From assembly GCF_017948245.1 (NCBI RefSeq), contig NZ_CP072870.1, forward strand, positions 186,001 to 250,000: DNA of 64,000 nt. The letters run 5' to 3'. Both the position numbers and the translations under genes were made by a program. This DNA is from Rhizobium sp. NLR16a (GTDB lineage Bacteria > Pseudomonadota > Alphaproteobacteria > Rhizobiales > Rhizobiaceae). Position 1 is the stretch's first letter. Every line of letters begins with the position of its first letter. Shown here one piece after another: positions 55,927 to 64,000 of the stretch. The notes below the pieces were generated by a model. The model was not told the DNA's origin, did no database searches, and saw only the letters and a list, made by a program, of their open reading frames with translations.

Positions 55927-57789
55927 TCACGCTGCGTGCTGTTCCGGTTCAAGACCGGCCGGAATCTTGAACTGCAGCTCCGCCAGGCGCGTATAAAGGC
56001 CGCCTTGGCGCATGAGCGAGGCGTGAGTCCCCTCTTCTACGATCTTGCCCTTGTCCATCACCAGAATCCTGTCCGCCTTGAGCACGGTGGCGAGCCTGTG
56101 CGCGATCACGATGGTGGTCCGTGCCTCCATCAATTCCTCCAGGCCGCGCTGCACGAGCGCCTCGTTTTCCGCGTCCAGCGATGCGGTTGCCTCGTCCAGG
56201 AGCAGGATCGGAGCGTTCCTGAGCATGGCCCGTGCGATGGCCAGTCTCTGCCTCTGTCCGCCCGACAGCGTCAGCCCACGCTCGCCGAGAACCGAACCGT
56301 AGCCGTTCGGCAGCTTCGTGACGAAACCATGCGCCTGCGCCTTGATCGACGCGGCGATCACATCTTCGCGCAGCGCGTCCGGCCTTCCGAACGCAATGTT
56401 GTCGTAAACGGAGGCGGCAAACATCGTCACCTCCTGCGGGACAATGGCGATTTCCTTGCGCAGGGTCTGCGGGGAGATCAGGGCAAGCTCCCTGCCGTCG
56501 ATGGAAATGCTGCCCGCCTGGTTTTCGTAGAAGCCGAGGAGCAGGGAGAAAACGGTGCTCTTTCCGGATCCGGAAGGGCCGACCAGGGCGACGGTTTCGC
56601 CTGGCGAAACGCGGAAGGAAAGTCCGCTCAGAACCTCCTTTTCCGGTGCGCCCGGATAGGAAAAGCGCACGTCATGCAGTTCCATGCCCCCCTGGGTGGG
56701 GGTCCGGAGCGACGTGCAGGTGTGCGGTTCGCGCTCGTCAGTCTGTTCGTTCAGCAGTTCGAACAGCCGTCCGGCGGCGCCGGCTGCCTGCGAAAGTTCT
56801 CCCCAGACCTCCGACAGTGAGCCGAGAGAACCGGCTGCGATCACCGCGTAGATGAGAAATTGGCTCAGGCTGCCAGGCGAGAGCGTTCCCGCCAGCACCT
56901 TATGAGCCCCCAGCCACAGCACGCCGACGACGCTGACGAAGACCAGCGTGATGGCAATGGCGGTCAGCAAGGCTCTTGCCCGGGAGGCCGCAACCACCCG
57001 GTCGAAGGACAGGTCGACATCGCGCCCATATCTCTGCCCCGCAGCATGTTCGCCGTTGAATGCCTGCACGGTGCGGCTTGCCGCAATGATCTCGCTTGCA
57101 TAGGCCGAAGCCTCGGCAAGCGCATCCTGTGCGACACGGGATTTCTTCCGCACCGAGCGACCGAACAGGACGAGAGGAGCCACCACCAGGGGAATGGCCC
57201 CGAGAGCGATGGCCGACAGGCCGGGACTGGTCACGAACATCATGGCAAGGGCGCCGAGGCAGAGGATTGAATTTCTCAAAGCCACCGATGCCGTGAGACT
57301 GACGGCGGATTTGATCTGGGTCGCATCTGCCACGAGGCGCGAGGCAATTTCGCCTGAGCGGTTTCGATCGAAGAATGCCGCAGGAAGCCGGATGATATGG
57401 TGGAAGACCTCGAGGCGAAGGTCGGTGACCAGCCGCTCTCCCAATGTGGTGACGAAGTAGTAGCGCGCCGCACTTGCGATTGCCAGCGCGACGGCGAGCG
57501 CGATCAGCATGAGAAAATAGCGATTGATGAAGGCTCCGTCCGCCTGGTTGAAGCCGTGATCGACCATGCGCCGCACAGCCATCGGCAGGGCGAGCGAGAT
57601 GAGAGCTGCGGATGTGAGCGCCAGAAGTGCGCAAACCGAGAGCGACCTATGTGGGCGAAGACGCGGAAGCAGGCTGAAGAGCGGAGTGAATGTCCGATTC
57701 CGCGAAGGGGGTTCTTTCCCGCCGTCCTTGCCGATGGCGGAGGCTATTTCTGGTGAAATGGCGGCTTGCCAGTCATGCGGGGCTATCAT
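55927..57789 (-). CDS. MsbA-like ABC exporter (membrane and ATPase fused)
   Basis: About 620 residues. An N-terminal six-helix exporter domain (start LSVCALLALTSAALISLALP) and a C-terminal ATPase domain: Walker A GPSGSGKSTV, Q-loop VPQEVTMFAASVYDNI, signature [15 protein letters not shown], Walker B ILLLDEATASLDAE, switch His VIAHRLATVLKADRI. Homodimeric half-transporter of the lipid-A/drug type. A TTG three bases upstream (57792) is possible; GGAG lies before both. It is downstream of hemA on the same strand after a 97-base gap; whether they share a transcript is unclear. Substrate unknown. Confidence 0.92.
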   Translation of the reverse strand: MIAPHDWQAAISPEIASAIGKDGGKEPPSRNRTFTPLFSLLPRLRPHRSLSVCALLALTSAALISLALPMAVRRMVDHGFNQADGAFINRYFLMLIALAVALAIASAARYYFVTTLGERLVTDLRLEVFHHIIRLPAAFFDRNRSGEIASRLVADATQIKSAVSLTASVALRNSILCLGALAMMFVTSPGLSAIALGAIPLVVAPLVLFGRSVRKKSRVAQDALAEASAYASEIIAASRTVQAFNGEHAAGQRYGRDVDLSFDRVVAASRARALLTAIAITLVFVSVVGVLWLGAHKVLAGTLSPGSLSQFLIYAVIAAGSLGSLSEVWGELSQAAGAAGRLFELLNEQTDEREPHTCTSLRTPTQGGMELHDVRFSYPGAPEKEVLSGLSFRVSPGETVALVGPSGSGKSTVFSLLLGFYENQAGSISIDGRELALISPQTLRKEIAIVPQEVTMFAASVYDNIAFGRPDALREDVIAASIKAQAHGFVTKLPNGYGSVLGERGLTLSGGQRQRLAIARAMLRNAPILLLDEATASLDAENEALVQRGLEELMEARTTIVIAHRLATVLKADRILVMDKGKIVEEGTHASLMRQGGLYTRLAELQFKIPAGLEPEQHAA

Positions 57790-57888
57790 CAACGCCGTTG
57801 TCTCCTCGGTGCTTGCTTCACTTTTTGTCCCGCGAGCGGCGACTTATCTCTTTGATCGCGGCCAATCTCGTGCATCTTTCCCCTGTGC

Positions 57889-59103
57889 TCAGGCTACCAT
57901 CCGCGCCAGCGCGCAGCGCGACCAAAGCGAATGCAGGGCGTCGACCAGATGGGCGATATCGGCGTCGGAATGCAGCGGTGTCGGCGTGATGCGCAGCCGC
58001 TCGGTCTTCTTCGGCACGGTGGGATAGTTGATCGGCTGGACATAGACGCCGCAATTGTCGAGCAGCAGGTCGGAGATCCACTTGCACTTGGCGGCATCGC
58101 CGACCATCACCGGCACGATATGGCTGGGATTGTGCATATGCGGAATGCCGCGCTGGTCGAGCAGCGCGCGCAGCTTGCGCACCCGGTCCTGATGGCGTGC
58201 GCGCTCGAACTGGCTGACCTTCAGGTGCTGGATCGAGGCGACCGCACCGGCGGCGAGCGCCGGCGGCAGCGCCGTGGTGAAGATGAAGCCGGAGGCGAAC
58301 GAGCGGATGAAATCGCACAGCGCCGCCGAGGCGGCGATATAGCCGCCCATCACCCCGAAGGCCTTGCCGAGCGTGCCCTCGATCACCGTCAGCCGGTCCA
58401 TCAGCCCCTCGCGCTCGGCAATGCCGCCGCCGCGCGGGCCGTACATGCCGACCGCATGCACCTCGTCGAGATAGGTCATCGCGCCGTATTTGTCGGCGAG
58501 ATCGCAGATCTCCCTGATCGGGGCGATGTCACCATCCATCGAATAGACGCTCTCGAAGGCGATCAGCTTCGGCGCCTGCGGATCGGCGGCGGCGAGCTTG
58601 GCTTCGAGATCGGCGACGTCATTGTGTTTCCAGATCACCTTGTCGCACTTGGCATGGCGGATGCCTTCGATCATCGAGGCATGGTTGAGCGCATCGGAGA
58701 AGATGATCAGGCCGGGGATTTTCGCGCCGAGCGTGCCGAGCGCCGCCCAGTTGGAGACATAGCCGGAGGTGAAGATCAGTGCGGATTCCTTGCCGTGCAG
58801 ATCGGCAAGCTCACGCTCGAGCAGGACGTGGTAATGGTTGGTGCCAGAAATATTCCGGGTGCCTCCCGCACCCGCGCCACAGTGGTCGATGGCGGCCTTC
58901 ATCGCCTCGATCACCTTCGGATTCTGGCCCATGCCGAGATAGTCGTTGGAGCACCAGACCGTGACTTCCTTCTCGCCATCGGCCGTATGGCGCGTCGCCC
59001 GCGGGAAATTGCCGCGGTGACGCTCGAGATCGGCAAAAACGCGGTAGCGGCCCTCGGCATGAAGCCCGTCCAGCTCGTTTTTGAAAAATGCTTCGAAATC
59101 CAT
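57889..59103 (-). CDS. hemA: 5-Aminolevulinate synthase
   Basis: 404 residues, the Shemin (C4) pathway enzyme condensing glycine and succinyl-CoA to 5-aminolevulinate, the first haem precursor. Motifs: [20 protein letters not shown] at the start, [19 protein letters not shown]-type region ([17 protein letters not shown]), and the PLP Lys in [16 protein letters not shown] (about residue 245). ATG 59103 has GGGAG six bases upstream. Two FNR/FixK-type boxes lie upstream (59157-59170 and 59210-59223), so expression probably rises when oxygen is low, consistent with haem demand of respiratory cytochromes in microaerobic or symbiotic cells. Confidence 0.96.
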   Translation of the reverse strand: MDFEAFFKNELDGLHAEGRYRVFADLERHRGNFPRATRHTADGEKEVTVWCSNDYLGMGQNPKVIEAMKAAIDHCGAGAGGTRNISGTNHYHVLLERELADLHGKESALIFTSGYVSNWAALGTLGAKIPGLIIFSDALNHASMIEGIRHAKCDKVIWKHNDVADLEAKLAAADPQAPKLIAFESVYSMDGDIAPIREICDLADKYGAMTYLDEVHAVGMYGPRGGGIAEREGLMDRLTVIEGTLGKAFGVMGGYIAASAALCDFIRSFASGFIFTTALPPALAAGAVASIQHLKVSQFERARHQDRVRKLRALLDQRGIPHMHNPSHIVPVMVGDAAKCKWISDLLLDNCGVYVQPINYPTVPKKTERLRITPTPLHSDADIAHLVDALHSLWSRCALARMVA

Positions 59104-59156
59104 CATATGCTCCCTTTTGCACGGTCAAGCGATACATCGGGGCAGCCGGTCGGTAT

Positions 59157-59170
59157 TTGATCTCCGTCAA
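59157..59170. promoter_or_regulatory. FNR/FixK-type box 1, hemA
   Basis: TTGATCTCCGTCAA (TTGA-N6-TCAA), centred about 60 bases before the hemA start. It matches the anaerobox half sites TTGAT/ATCAA in all but one core position. Confidence 0.75.
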
Positions 59171-59209
59171 GTTCGGCGCAAGTCGCCTGCTTCGCCGAGC
59201 CCGGCGCGA

Positions 59210-59223
59210 TTGACTTTCATCAA
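59210..59223. promoter_or_regulatory. FNR/FixK-type box 2, hemA
   Basis: TTGACTTTCATCAA, centred 53 bp (about five helical turns) upstream of box 1 and on the same DNA face. Two in-phase boxes suggest cooperative or activator-plus-repressor control of hemA. Confidence 0.75.
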
Positions 59224-59298
59224 AGAGGAAGCCCGGCGGCCGGGCTAAAGTCACAGGGCGAGTCGGAGTTTCCGTGTCAAGCAGGGAGGTTGACAGAT

Positions 59299-59330
59299 GG
59301 CTTGCTCGATCTTGACAGATCGAGCAAGCC
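59299..59330. terminator. Strong hairpin between the CBS-BON gene and hemA promoter
   Basis: GGCTTGCTCGATCT, loop TGAC, AGATCGAGCAAGCC: a perfect 14-bp stem. It lies 39 bases after the end of the CBS-BON gene (minus strand) and just before the hemA boxes. The flank is T-poor, so it may act as a Rho-independent terminator of modest strength or as an mRNA end stabiliser. It should isolate hemA control from read-through. Confidence 0.75.
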
Positions 59331-59368
59331 TCCTCGTCATTTGGCGCGATGAGGGCGCGCCAAAGCTT

Positions 59369-60046
59369 TCAATCCTGGGTTTGAACAGGCGATACGAGCA
59401 GGCAATCCTTATAGCCGGCAATCCCGCCAAGGCCCTCGATGAGAACCTTGATCGCCCTGCGCTTGAGCTCGGATTCCACCTGACCGTCGACAGTCACCTG
59501 CCCGTTCCGGACGGACACCTGGACTTTTTGCGGCGTGAGACCGAGATCCGATCTCAGCCGGGTTCGCACCGCCAGCCTGATGGCCTCGTCTCCCCGCGGC
59601 AATACGGTCGTCGGCGCTTCGGCAATGACACGCAAGATATCCCGTCGGCTCACGATCCCGACCAGACGTTCGTCATCGACGATCGGCAGCCGTTTGATGC
59701 GATGCACCTGCAGGCTTTCGGCGATGTCCGAGAGTTCGCTGTCCGGTCGGGCGACGATGACATCTTGGGACATGATGTCCGCCACACACCATCCGTTGCT
59801 GCCGATGTAACGTTCGAGATCGATCTCGGAAATCAGCTCCGGCGCCCGCGCCGGTCGGGGAGAAAAGCGGACCTCCCGGCGTAAAAGCAGATCGCCTTCC
59901 GTGATCATGCCACAGACGCGGTCGTGGTCGTCAACGACGGGAAGGCCGCTGACGTGATTTTGCAGCATCATCGCGACCGCATGGCGCACGCTGACCACCG
60001 GGCTGATCGAAACCACATTCGTGGTCATTATATCCCTCGCTTGCAT
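59369..60046 (-). CDS. CBS-pair plus BON-domain protein
   Basis: 225 residues. Two CBS motifs (about 5-55: DIMTTNVVSISPVVSVRHAV, then GLPVVDDHDRVCGMITEGDL; and 95-145: DIMSQDVIVARPDSELSDIA, then RLPIVDDERLVGIVSRRDI), followed by a BON domain (about 155-215: RTRLRSDLGLTPQKVQVSVR). BON domains bind lipids or peptides. ATG 60046 has GAGG upstream; an in-frame ATG at 60067 does not. An FNR/FixK-type box lies 71 bases upstream (60111-60124), placing it with hemA and the cyc genes in a low-oxygen regulon. Precise function unknown. Confidence 0.88.
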   Translation of the reverse strand: MQARDIMTTNVVSISPVVSVRHAVAMMLQNHVSGLPVVDDHDRVCGMITEGDLLLRREVRFSPRPARAPELISEIDLERYIGSNGWCVADIMSQDVIVARPDSELSDIAESLQVHRIKRLPIVDDERLVGIVSRRDILRVIAEAPTTVLPRGDEAIRLAVRTRLRSDLGLTPQKVQVSVRNGQVTVDGQVESELKRRAIKVLIEGLGGIAGYKDCLLVSPVQTQD

Positions 60047-60074
60047 GGTCGTTGCCTCACTGATCATGATTATT

Positions 60075-60269
60075 CTAGAGATACGCTAGAGAGCGGGCGG
60101 TCATACCGCTTTGATCTTCGTCAAACTGTTCATGACCGCCGTCACATTCGCTCCGGGCGCGAGCCTCCAGCGCCGGATCGGCCAGCACCTCGTCGGGATT
60201 GACGGCGAAGGCGGAAACGGGTGCGAAGAACAGGAACACGGCGACGAGGAGACGGGAGAGACGCATCAT
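60075..60269 (-). pseudogene. cycL: Truncated cytochrome c maturation gene cycL/ccmH
   Basis: The first ~38 codons are clear CcmH/CycL: a signal peptide (SRLLVAVFLFFAPVSAFA) then VNPDEVLADPALEARAR. After that the sequence leaves the family (near 60157), and the frame ends 27 codons later. The haem-ligating CxxC motif and membrane anchor are therefore lost. The ATG overlaps the ccmF stop (ATGA). The new sequence downstream contains the FNR-type box of the CBS-BON gene, so the break looks like a recombination junction that placed that gene here. Confidence 0.8.
60111..60124. promoter_or_regulatory. FNR/FixK-type box, CBS-BON gene
   Basis: TTGATCTTCGTCAA, centred 71 bases before the CBS-BON ATG, inside the shortened cycL frame. 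Same wording as hemA box 1 except in the spacer. Confidence 0.72.
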
Positions 60270-62260
60270 TCCGCCGGCTCCATGACAGGCGCGGCCGGTT
60301 TGGCCTTGGCCTTTCTCCGCGGGGCGCCGACGCGCAGGCGCCGATCACTCAGCGAGACGAGGCCGCCTGCGGCCATGATCAAGGCCCCGCCCCAGATGCA
60401 CAGGATGAACGGCTTCCACCAGATGCGCACGACGATGCCGCCGTCCTTGGTGGCGTCGCCGAGCGAAACATAGAGCTGGCTGAGGCCGAAGGTCAGGATG
60501 CCCGCCTCCGTCGTCGGCATCTGCCGGGCGGTGTAGAGCCGCTTGGCCGACCAGGTGTCGGCAATGGTGACACCGGCGCGCCGGATGGTGAAGTGGCCGC
60601 GCTCCTCGGTGTAGTTCGGCCCCCTGCCCGACCGCATGCCGTCGAACTCAAGGCTGTAGCCGCCGGCATCGACCGTCTGACCCGGCTTCATCTCGACGAC
60701 ATGTTCGCTCTGGAAGGTGGTGACGGCGACGATGCCGAGCACGCTGACGCCGAGCCCGGCATGGGCAAGCGCGGTGCCGAAGGCCGAGCGCGGCAGACCG
60801 CTCAGGCGGCGCCAGGCGATGGCGCCCGCCACCTTGCCGATGCCGGCCCGATACCAGAGATCGGCAATGGCGCCGAGGATCAGGAACAGGCCGGCGGCCA
60901 GCCCAAGCACCGACAGCACCGGCCCGCCATGCTGGAGATAGAAGAAGACGACCGCGGCGGCGAAGGCGAGAGCCGCGACGACATAGAGCCGCTGCAGGGC
61001 GCCGAGCAGATCGCCGCGCTTCCAGGCCAGCAGCGGCCCGAACGGCACGATGACGAGCAGCGGCGCCATCAAGAGGCCGAAGGTCAGGTTGAAGAAGGGC
61101 GGCCCGACGGAGATCTTGTCGCCGGTCAGCGTCTCCAACAGCAGCGGGTAAAGCGTGCCGGTCAGCACCGTGCCGCAGGCAACCGTCAGGATCAGATTGT
61201 TGAGGACGAGCGCGCCCTCGCGCGAGATCGGCGCAAACAGCCCGCCGGCCGCAAGCTTCGGGGCGCGCAGGGCAAACAGCGACAGCGCCCCGCCGATGAA
61301 GATCAGCAGGATGGAGAGAATGAAGACGCCGCGGGTGGGATCGCTGGCAAAGGCATGCACCGAGGTCAGCACGCCGGAACGCACCAGGAAGGTGCCCATC
61401 AGCGACAGCGAGAAGGTCAGGATGGCGAGCAGCACCGTCCAGATCTTCAGCGCCTCGCGCTTTTCCATGACGAGGGCCGAATGCAGCAGCGCGGTGCCGG
61501 CGAGCCACGGCATGAAGGAGGCGTTCTCCACCGGGTCCCAGAACCACCAGCCGCCCCAGCCGAGCTCGTAATAGGCCCAGTAGGAGCCCATGGCGATGCC
61601 TAATGTCAGGCAGGTCCAGGCGGCCAGCGTCCAGGGCCTGACCCAGCGGGCCCAGGCGGCGTCGATGCGGCCTTCGATCAGGGCTGCGACGGCAAAGGAG
61701 AAGCAGACGGAAAAGCCGACATAGCCGAGATAGAGCAGCGGCGGGTGGATGGCGAGGCCGATATCCTGCAGCACCGGATTGAGGTCGCGGCCCTCGGCCG
61801 GGGCCGGATCGAGCCGCAGGAAGGGATTGGAGGTCAAGAGAATGAACAGCGTGAAGGCGAGCGAGATCCAGGCCTGCACGGCCAGCACATTGGCCTTCAG
61901 CGTCTCCGGCAGGTTGGCGCCGAAGATCGCGACCAGGGCGCTGAACAGCGCCAGGATCAGCAGCCAGAGCATCATCGATCCCTCGTGATTGCCCCAGACG
62001 CCGGAATATTTGTAGATCAGCGGCACCAGCGAATGCGAATTCTCCCAGACGTTCTCGACCGAGAAGTCGGAGACGACATGGGCATAGGTCAGCACGGCAA
62101 AGGCAAAGGCGACGAGCGCAAACATGACCAGCGAGCCGACGCTCGCCACATCCATCATCGCCGGGTCATGGCGGCGGGCGCCGATCACCGGCACGATCGA
62201 GACGATCAGCGCCGTCACCAGCGCCAGCACCAAAGCGTAATGGCCGATCTCGATGATCAT
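60266..62260 (-). CDS. cycK: Haem lyase subunit CcmF (CycK)
   Basis: 664 residues with about fifteen membrane helices. The haem-handling tryptophan-rich WWD loop is present ([20 protein letters not shown]), as is a conserved periplasmic His region. ATG 62260 overlaps the ccmE stop (ATGA). It takes haem from CcmE and attaches it to apocytochrome c together with CcmH and CcmI. Full length and intact, unlike its neighbour cycL. Plasmid or accessory cyc copies may supply this function under low oxygen. Confidence 0.95.
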   Translation of the reverse strand: MIIEIGHYALVLALVTALIVSIVPVIGARRHDPAMMDVASVGSLVMFALVAFAFAVLTYAHVVSDFSVENVWENSHSLVPLIYKYSGVWGNHEGSMMLWLLILALFSALVAIFGANLPETLKANVLAVQAWISLAFTLFILLTSNPFLRLDPAPAEGRDLNPVLQDIGLAIHPPLLYLGYVGFSVCFSFAVAALIEGRIDAAWARWVRPWTLAAWTCLTLGIAMGSYWAYYELGWGGWWFWDPVENASFMPWLAGTALLHSALVMEKREALKIWTVLLAILTFSLSLMGTFLVRSGVLTSVHAFASDPTRGVFILSILLIFIGGALSLFALRAPKLAAGGLFAPISREGALVLNNLILTVACGTVLTGTLYPLLLETLTGDKISVGPPFFNLTFGLLMAPLLVIVPFGPLLAWKRGDLLGALQRLYVVAALAFAAAVVFFYLQHGGPVLSVLGLAAGLFLILGAIADLWYRAGIGKVAGAIAWRRLSGLPRSAFGTALAHAGLGVSVLGIVAVTTFQSEHVVEMKPGQTVDAGGYSLEFDGMRSGRGPNYTEERGHFTIRRAGVTIADTWSAKRLYTARQMPTTEAGILTFGLSQLYVSLGDATKDGGIVVRIWWKPFILCIWGGALIMAAGGLVSLSDRRLRVGAPRRKAKAKPAAPVMEPAE

Positions 62261-62739
62261 GGCGTCGCCTTCGCCTCCTGTCCCTGACCGGCTCCCCCTT
62301 GGCCTTCCTGCCACAGCCCCTGCTGCTTCAGCTTGTCGGCCACCTCCTTCGGCATATAGGTCTCGTCATGCTTGGCCAGCACGGTGTCGGCAACGAAGAC
62401 ATTCGTGCCTGGTGTAAACATGCCTTCGGTGACGACGCCCTGGCCCTCACGAAACAGATCGGGCAGGATGCCGGTATATTGAACCTTCACCGCATTGGCG
62501 CTGCCGTCGGTGACGGAAAACTCCACCGTCGAACCGGCGCCGCGCACGACGCTGCCCGCTCCGACCAGGCCGCCCAGCCGGATGCGGGTCTCCGGCGCCA
62601 CCGGCGTCTTGGCCAGATCGGCCGGCATGTAGAAATAGGCCACCGACTGGCTGAAGGCGAACATCACCAAAAGCACCGCCGCAAGGATGAAACTCATCCC
62701 GCCCGCGATCACCGCAAGGCGCTTCTGCTTGCGCGTCAT
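62257..62739 (-). CDS. cycJ: Haem chaperone CcmE (CycJ)
   Basis: 160 residues: N-terminal membrane anchor ([20 protein letters not shown]) and a periplasmic OB fold. The covalent haem-binding His124 and following Tyr128 are in [20 protein letters not shown] 62739 overlaps the cycH stop (ATGA). It carries haem from CcmC to CcmF. Intact by length and motif. Confidence 0.96.
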   Translation of the reverse strand: MTRKQKRLAVIAGGMSFILAAVLLVMFAFSQSVAYFYMPADLAKTPVAPETRIRLGGLVGAGSVVRGAGSTVEFSVTDGSANAVKVQYTGILPDLFREGQGVVTEGMFTPGTNVFVADTVLAKHDETYMPKEVADKLKQQGLWQEGQGGAGQGQEAKATP

Positions 62740-63608
62740 CGCGAATCTCCTGCAGCTGTCATGTGAGGCTTCTGCCTCGAAGCGGCCAGCGGAACGCCGC
62801 CATTGGCGGAAATATGTTGGTTGACGAGCGGCAGCCACGCCGCGCCGGCAGGCGACAATTTCGCCAGCGCTTCGAAATCTGCCAGCGCCTCGGTGGTCCG
62901 TCCCGCCTGCTCCATGCCGACGGCGATGTAGAACAGCGCGCGCGGGTTTTTCGGTTCGAGCCGGAGTATCTGCCGCAGGATGTCAAGCGTGTCCGCGGTC
63001 ACCGAACCTTGCGCTTCGATCATCAGGGCCTCGGCGAGGCCGCCCAGGCGATCGACGTCGGGTCCGAGGATCCGCAGCGCATTCCGATAAGCCGACTGTG
63101 CCTCGGCGATCCGGCCGGTCCTGAGGTAGACCGGAGCGATGACGTTCCATCCCCGCCCGTCATCGGGCTGGCTTGCGAGATGGCGTTCCGTCTTGGAAAT
63201 GAGCATTGCGATATTGTGGCCGGGATCTTCCAGCCGCGCCTGCAGCGGCTGCGACGGCATGTCGGGCGAACCCAGCCGGGCATAAAGGCCGATGCTCGCG
63301 AGCGGCAGAAATAAGCTGATGGCCAGCTTCGGCCATCGATGGGCATGCGGCGGTCTCCGGCGCTCTTCACACTGTTGTTCGGTTGCCTTGAAAAGCCGCC
63401 GCGCGATTTCGGCACGGGCATATTCGTACTCGTTGCGAGGGAGTTGGCTCGTCTCCATGTCCCTGTCGAGGTCGACAAGCTGGTCCCGATAGACCCGGCA
63501 TGCATCAGCCGCACCACTGTCGATCCGGGCAAGGCCCGAAGCAAACGGATGAAGAAGGGAAGCAATGACGGCAGTCGCGATGACCGCGAAAACAATCCAG
63601 ATAAGCAT
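62736..63608 (-). CDS. cycH: Cytochrome c maturation protein CcmI (CycH), short form
   Basis: 290 residues. Typical start: membrane helix ([20 protein letters not shown]), coiled region ([30 protein letters not shown]), second helix ([19 protein letters not shown]) and a TPR domain ([39 protein letters not shown]). It is shorter than the ~360-380 residues usual for rhizobial CycH, mainly at the C-terminus. It binds apocytochrome c and presents it to CcmF/H. An FNR/FixK-type box (63660-63673) lies 58 bases upstream, so the cycHJK transcript is probably oxygen-controlled. Confidence 0.88.
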   Translation of the reverse strand: MLIWIVFAVIATAVIASLLHPFASGLARIDSGAADACRVYRDQLVDLDRDMETSQLPRNEYEYARAEIARRLFKATEQQCEERRRPPHAHRWPKLAISLFLPLASIGLYARLGSPDMPSQPLQARLEDPGHNIAMLISKTERHLASQPDDGRGWNVIAPVYLRTGRIAEAQSAYRNALRILGPDVDRLGGLAEALMIEAQGSVTADTLDILRQILRLEPKNPRALFYIAVGMEQAGRTTEALADFEALAKLSPAGAAWLPLVNQHISANGGVPLAASRQKPHMTAAGDSR

Positions 63609-63659
63609 GACGTCGAGGTGCCTTTCGCCCCGACCTTAATGGAGCGGGCGATCGCCACA

Positions 63660-63673
63660 TTGACGCCGGTCAA
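63660..63673. promoter_or_regulatory. FNR/FixK-type box, cycH
   Basis: TTGACGCCGGTCAA, TTGA-N6-TCAA, centred 58 bases before cycH. The half sites are TTGAC/GTCAA, one base away from the TTGAT/ATCAA consensus on each side. Confidence 0.65.
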
Positions 63674-63703
63674 ATTGCGGCGCTCTTTTCCGGCTTCCCG
63701 ATG

Positions 63704-64000
63704 TCAGCACGCCTTCCGCAACTGGTCGACACTGTCGACCAGGACAATCTTGCCTCTGACTTCGACACCTGCAGGAACGAGCGCCGCGAATGCGCGCGAA
63801 AGGGCTTCGGGCGCAAGCCCCAGTTTGCCGGCCAGGATCCTCTTCCGGTAAGGCAGGCGAAATGTGGCCTGCGACGCCGAGGCCGGGCAACGGCTCACGA
63901 GGTAGTTCGCGACACGTTGCGCGGCCGTGTGCAGCCGGTCTCCTGCTATGCAATCCATCGCGCCGAGCAGATGTCGGGTCATGATTCGCATGACGTTGCG
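63704..64000 (-). CDS. Crp/Fnr-family regulator, C-terminal part
   Basis: The window ends inside this gene; only about 98 C-terminal residues are visible. They cover the dimerisation helix end (MTRHLLGAMDCIAGDRLHTA) and the Crp-type helix-turn-helix (LPYRKRILAGKLGLAPEALS, then RAFAALVPAGVEVRGKIVLV). The recognition helix carries E-x-x-S-R (EALSR), the residues by which FNR-type proteins read TTGA half sites. It is directly upstream of cycH on the same strand and could regulate the four boxes at 59157, 59210, 60111 and 63660. Whether it senses oxygen or NO depends on the missing N-terminus. Confidence 0.85.
   Translation of the reverse strand, partial: RNVMRIMTRHLLGAMDCIAGDRLHTAAQRVANYLVSRCPASASQATFRLPYRKRILAGKLGLAPEALSRAFAALVPAGVEVRGKIVLVDSVDQLRKAC

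Overview
The window looks like DNA of a Rhizobium/Agrobacterium-type alphaproteobacterium, probably accessory DNA such as a large plasmid or secondary replicon. Grounds: high GC, a RIME-like rhizobial palindrome, a hemA gene behind FNR/FixK-type boxes, rhizobial-style cycHJK genes, many ABC transporters and IS30/ISNCY debris. No rRNA, tRNA, CRISPR array or replication origin was seen. The species is inferred, not shown.

Layout. 1-6.1 kb: an RND efflux system (pump partial, adaptor) divergent from an OmpR/CpxR-type two-component pair, then a CBS protein and an outer-membrane efflux lipoprotein; two matching triple-repeat operators tie the efflux genes to the regulator. 6.2-12.1 kb (minus): leucine/isovalerate degradation (isovaleryl-CoA dehydrogenase, methylcrotonyl-CoA carboxylase, MaoC hydratase, CitE-type lyase). 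12.1-13.4 kb: RIME-like repeat and an AraC regulator. 13.5-21.6 kb (plus): SDR dehydrogenase, thiolase, acyl-CoA dehydrogenase and the four subunits of branched-chain 2-oxoacid dehydrogenase. Together these two arms break down valine, leucine and isoleucine. 21.8-29.0 kb: ParDE toxin-antitoxin, a deletion relic of a GGDEF/EAL gene, slipin and NfeD protease, a GAF-PAS-GGDEF-EAL gene broken by two in-frame stops (one exactly in the GGDEF motif), and an MscS channel.

29.5-36.7 kb (plus): ugpBAECQ glycerol-3-phosphate uptake with a DeoR regulator, HAD phosphatase and NUDIX hydrolase; two GTTCA-NN-TGAAC palindromes lie upstream. 36.8-44.9 kb (minus): a modified-purine-type island containing a stand-alone Rieske protein, a Rieske-less oxygenase catalytic subunit, a GST-like protein, an 8-oxoguanine/guanine-deaminase-type amidohydrolase and a BMP-family purine/nucleoside ABC importer. 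Its parts match the NdmC/NdmD-Rieske/NdmE logic of bacterial N-methylpurine demethylation and are the strongest candidate for an undescribed system.

45-55 kb: a degenerate acylphosphatase-like protein, IS30 and ISNCY remnants, a ~2000-residue kinase/ATPase/GAF/PAS/histidine-kinase hybrid with a FixJ-type response regulator, and an intact IS30 transposase. 55-64 kb: LysE exporter, small membrane protein, MsbA-like ABC exporter, hemA, CBS-BON protein, a cycHJK cluster with truncated cycL, and the end of a Crp/Fnr regulator. Four TTGA-N6-TCAA boxes lie upstream of hemA (two), the CBS-BON gene and cycH, suggesting one oxygen-responsive haem/cytochrome regulon.
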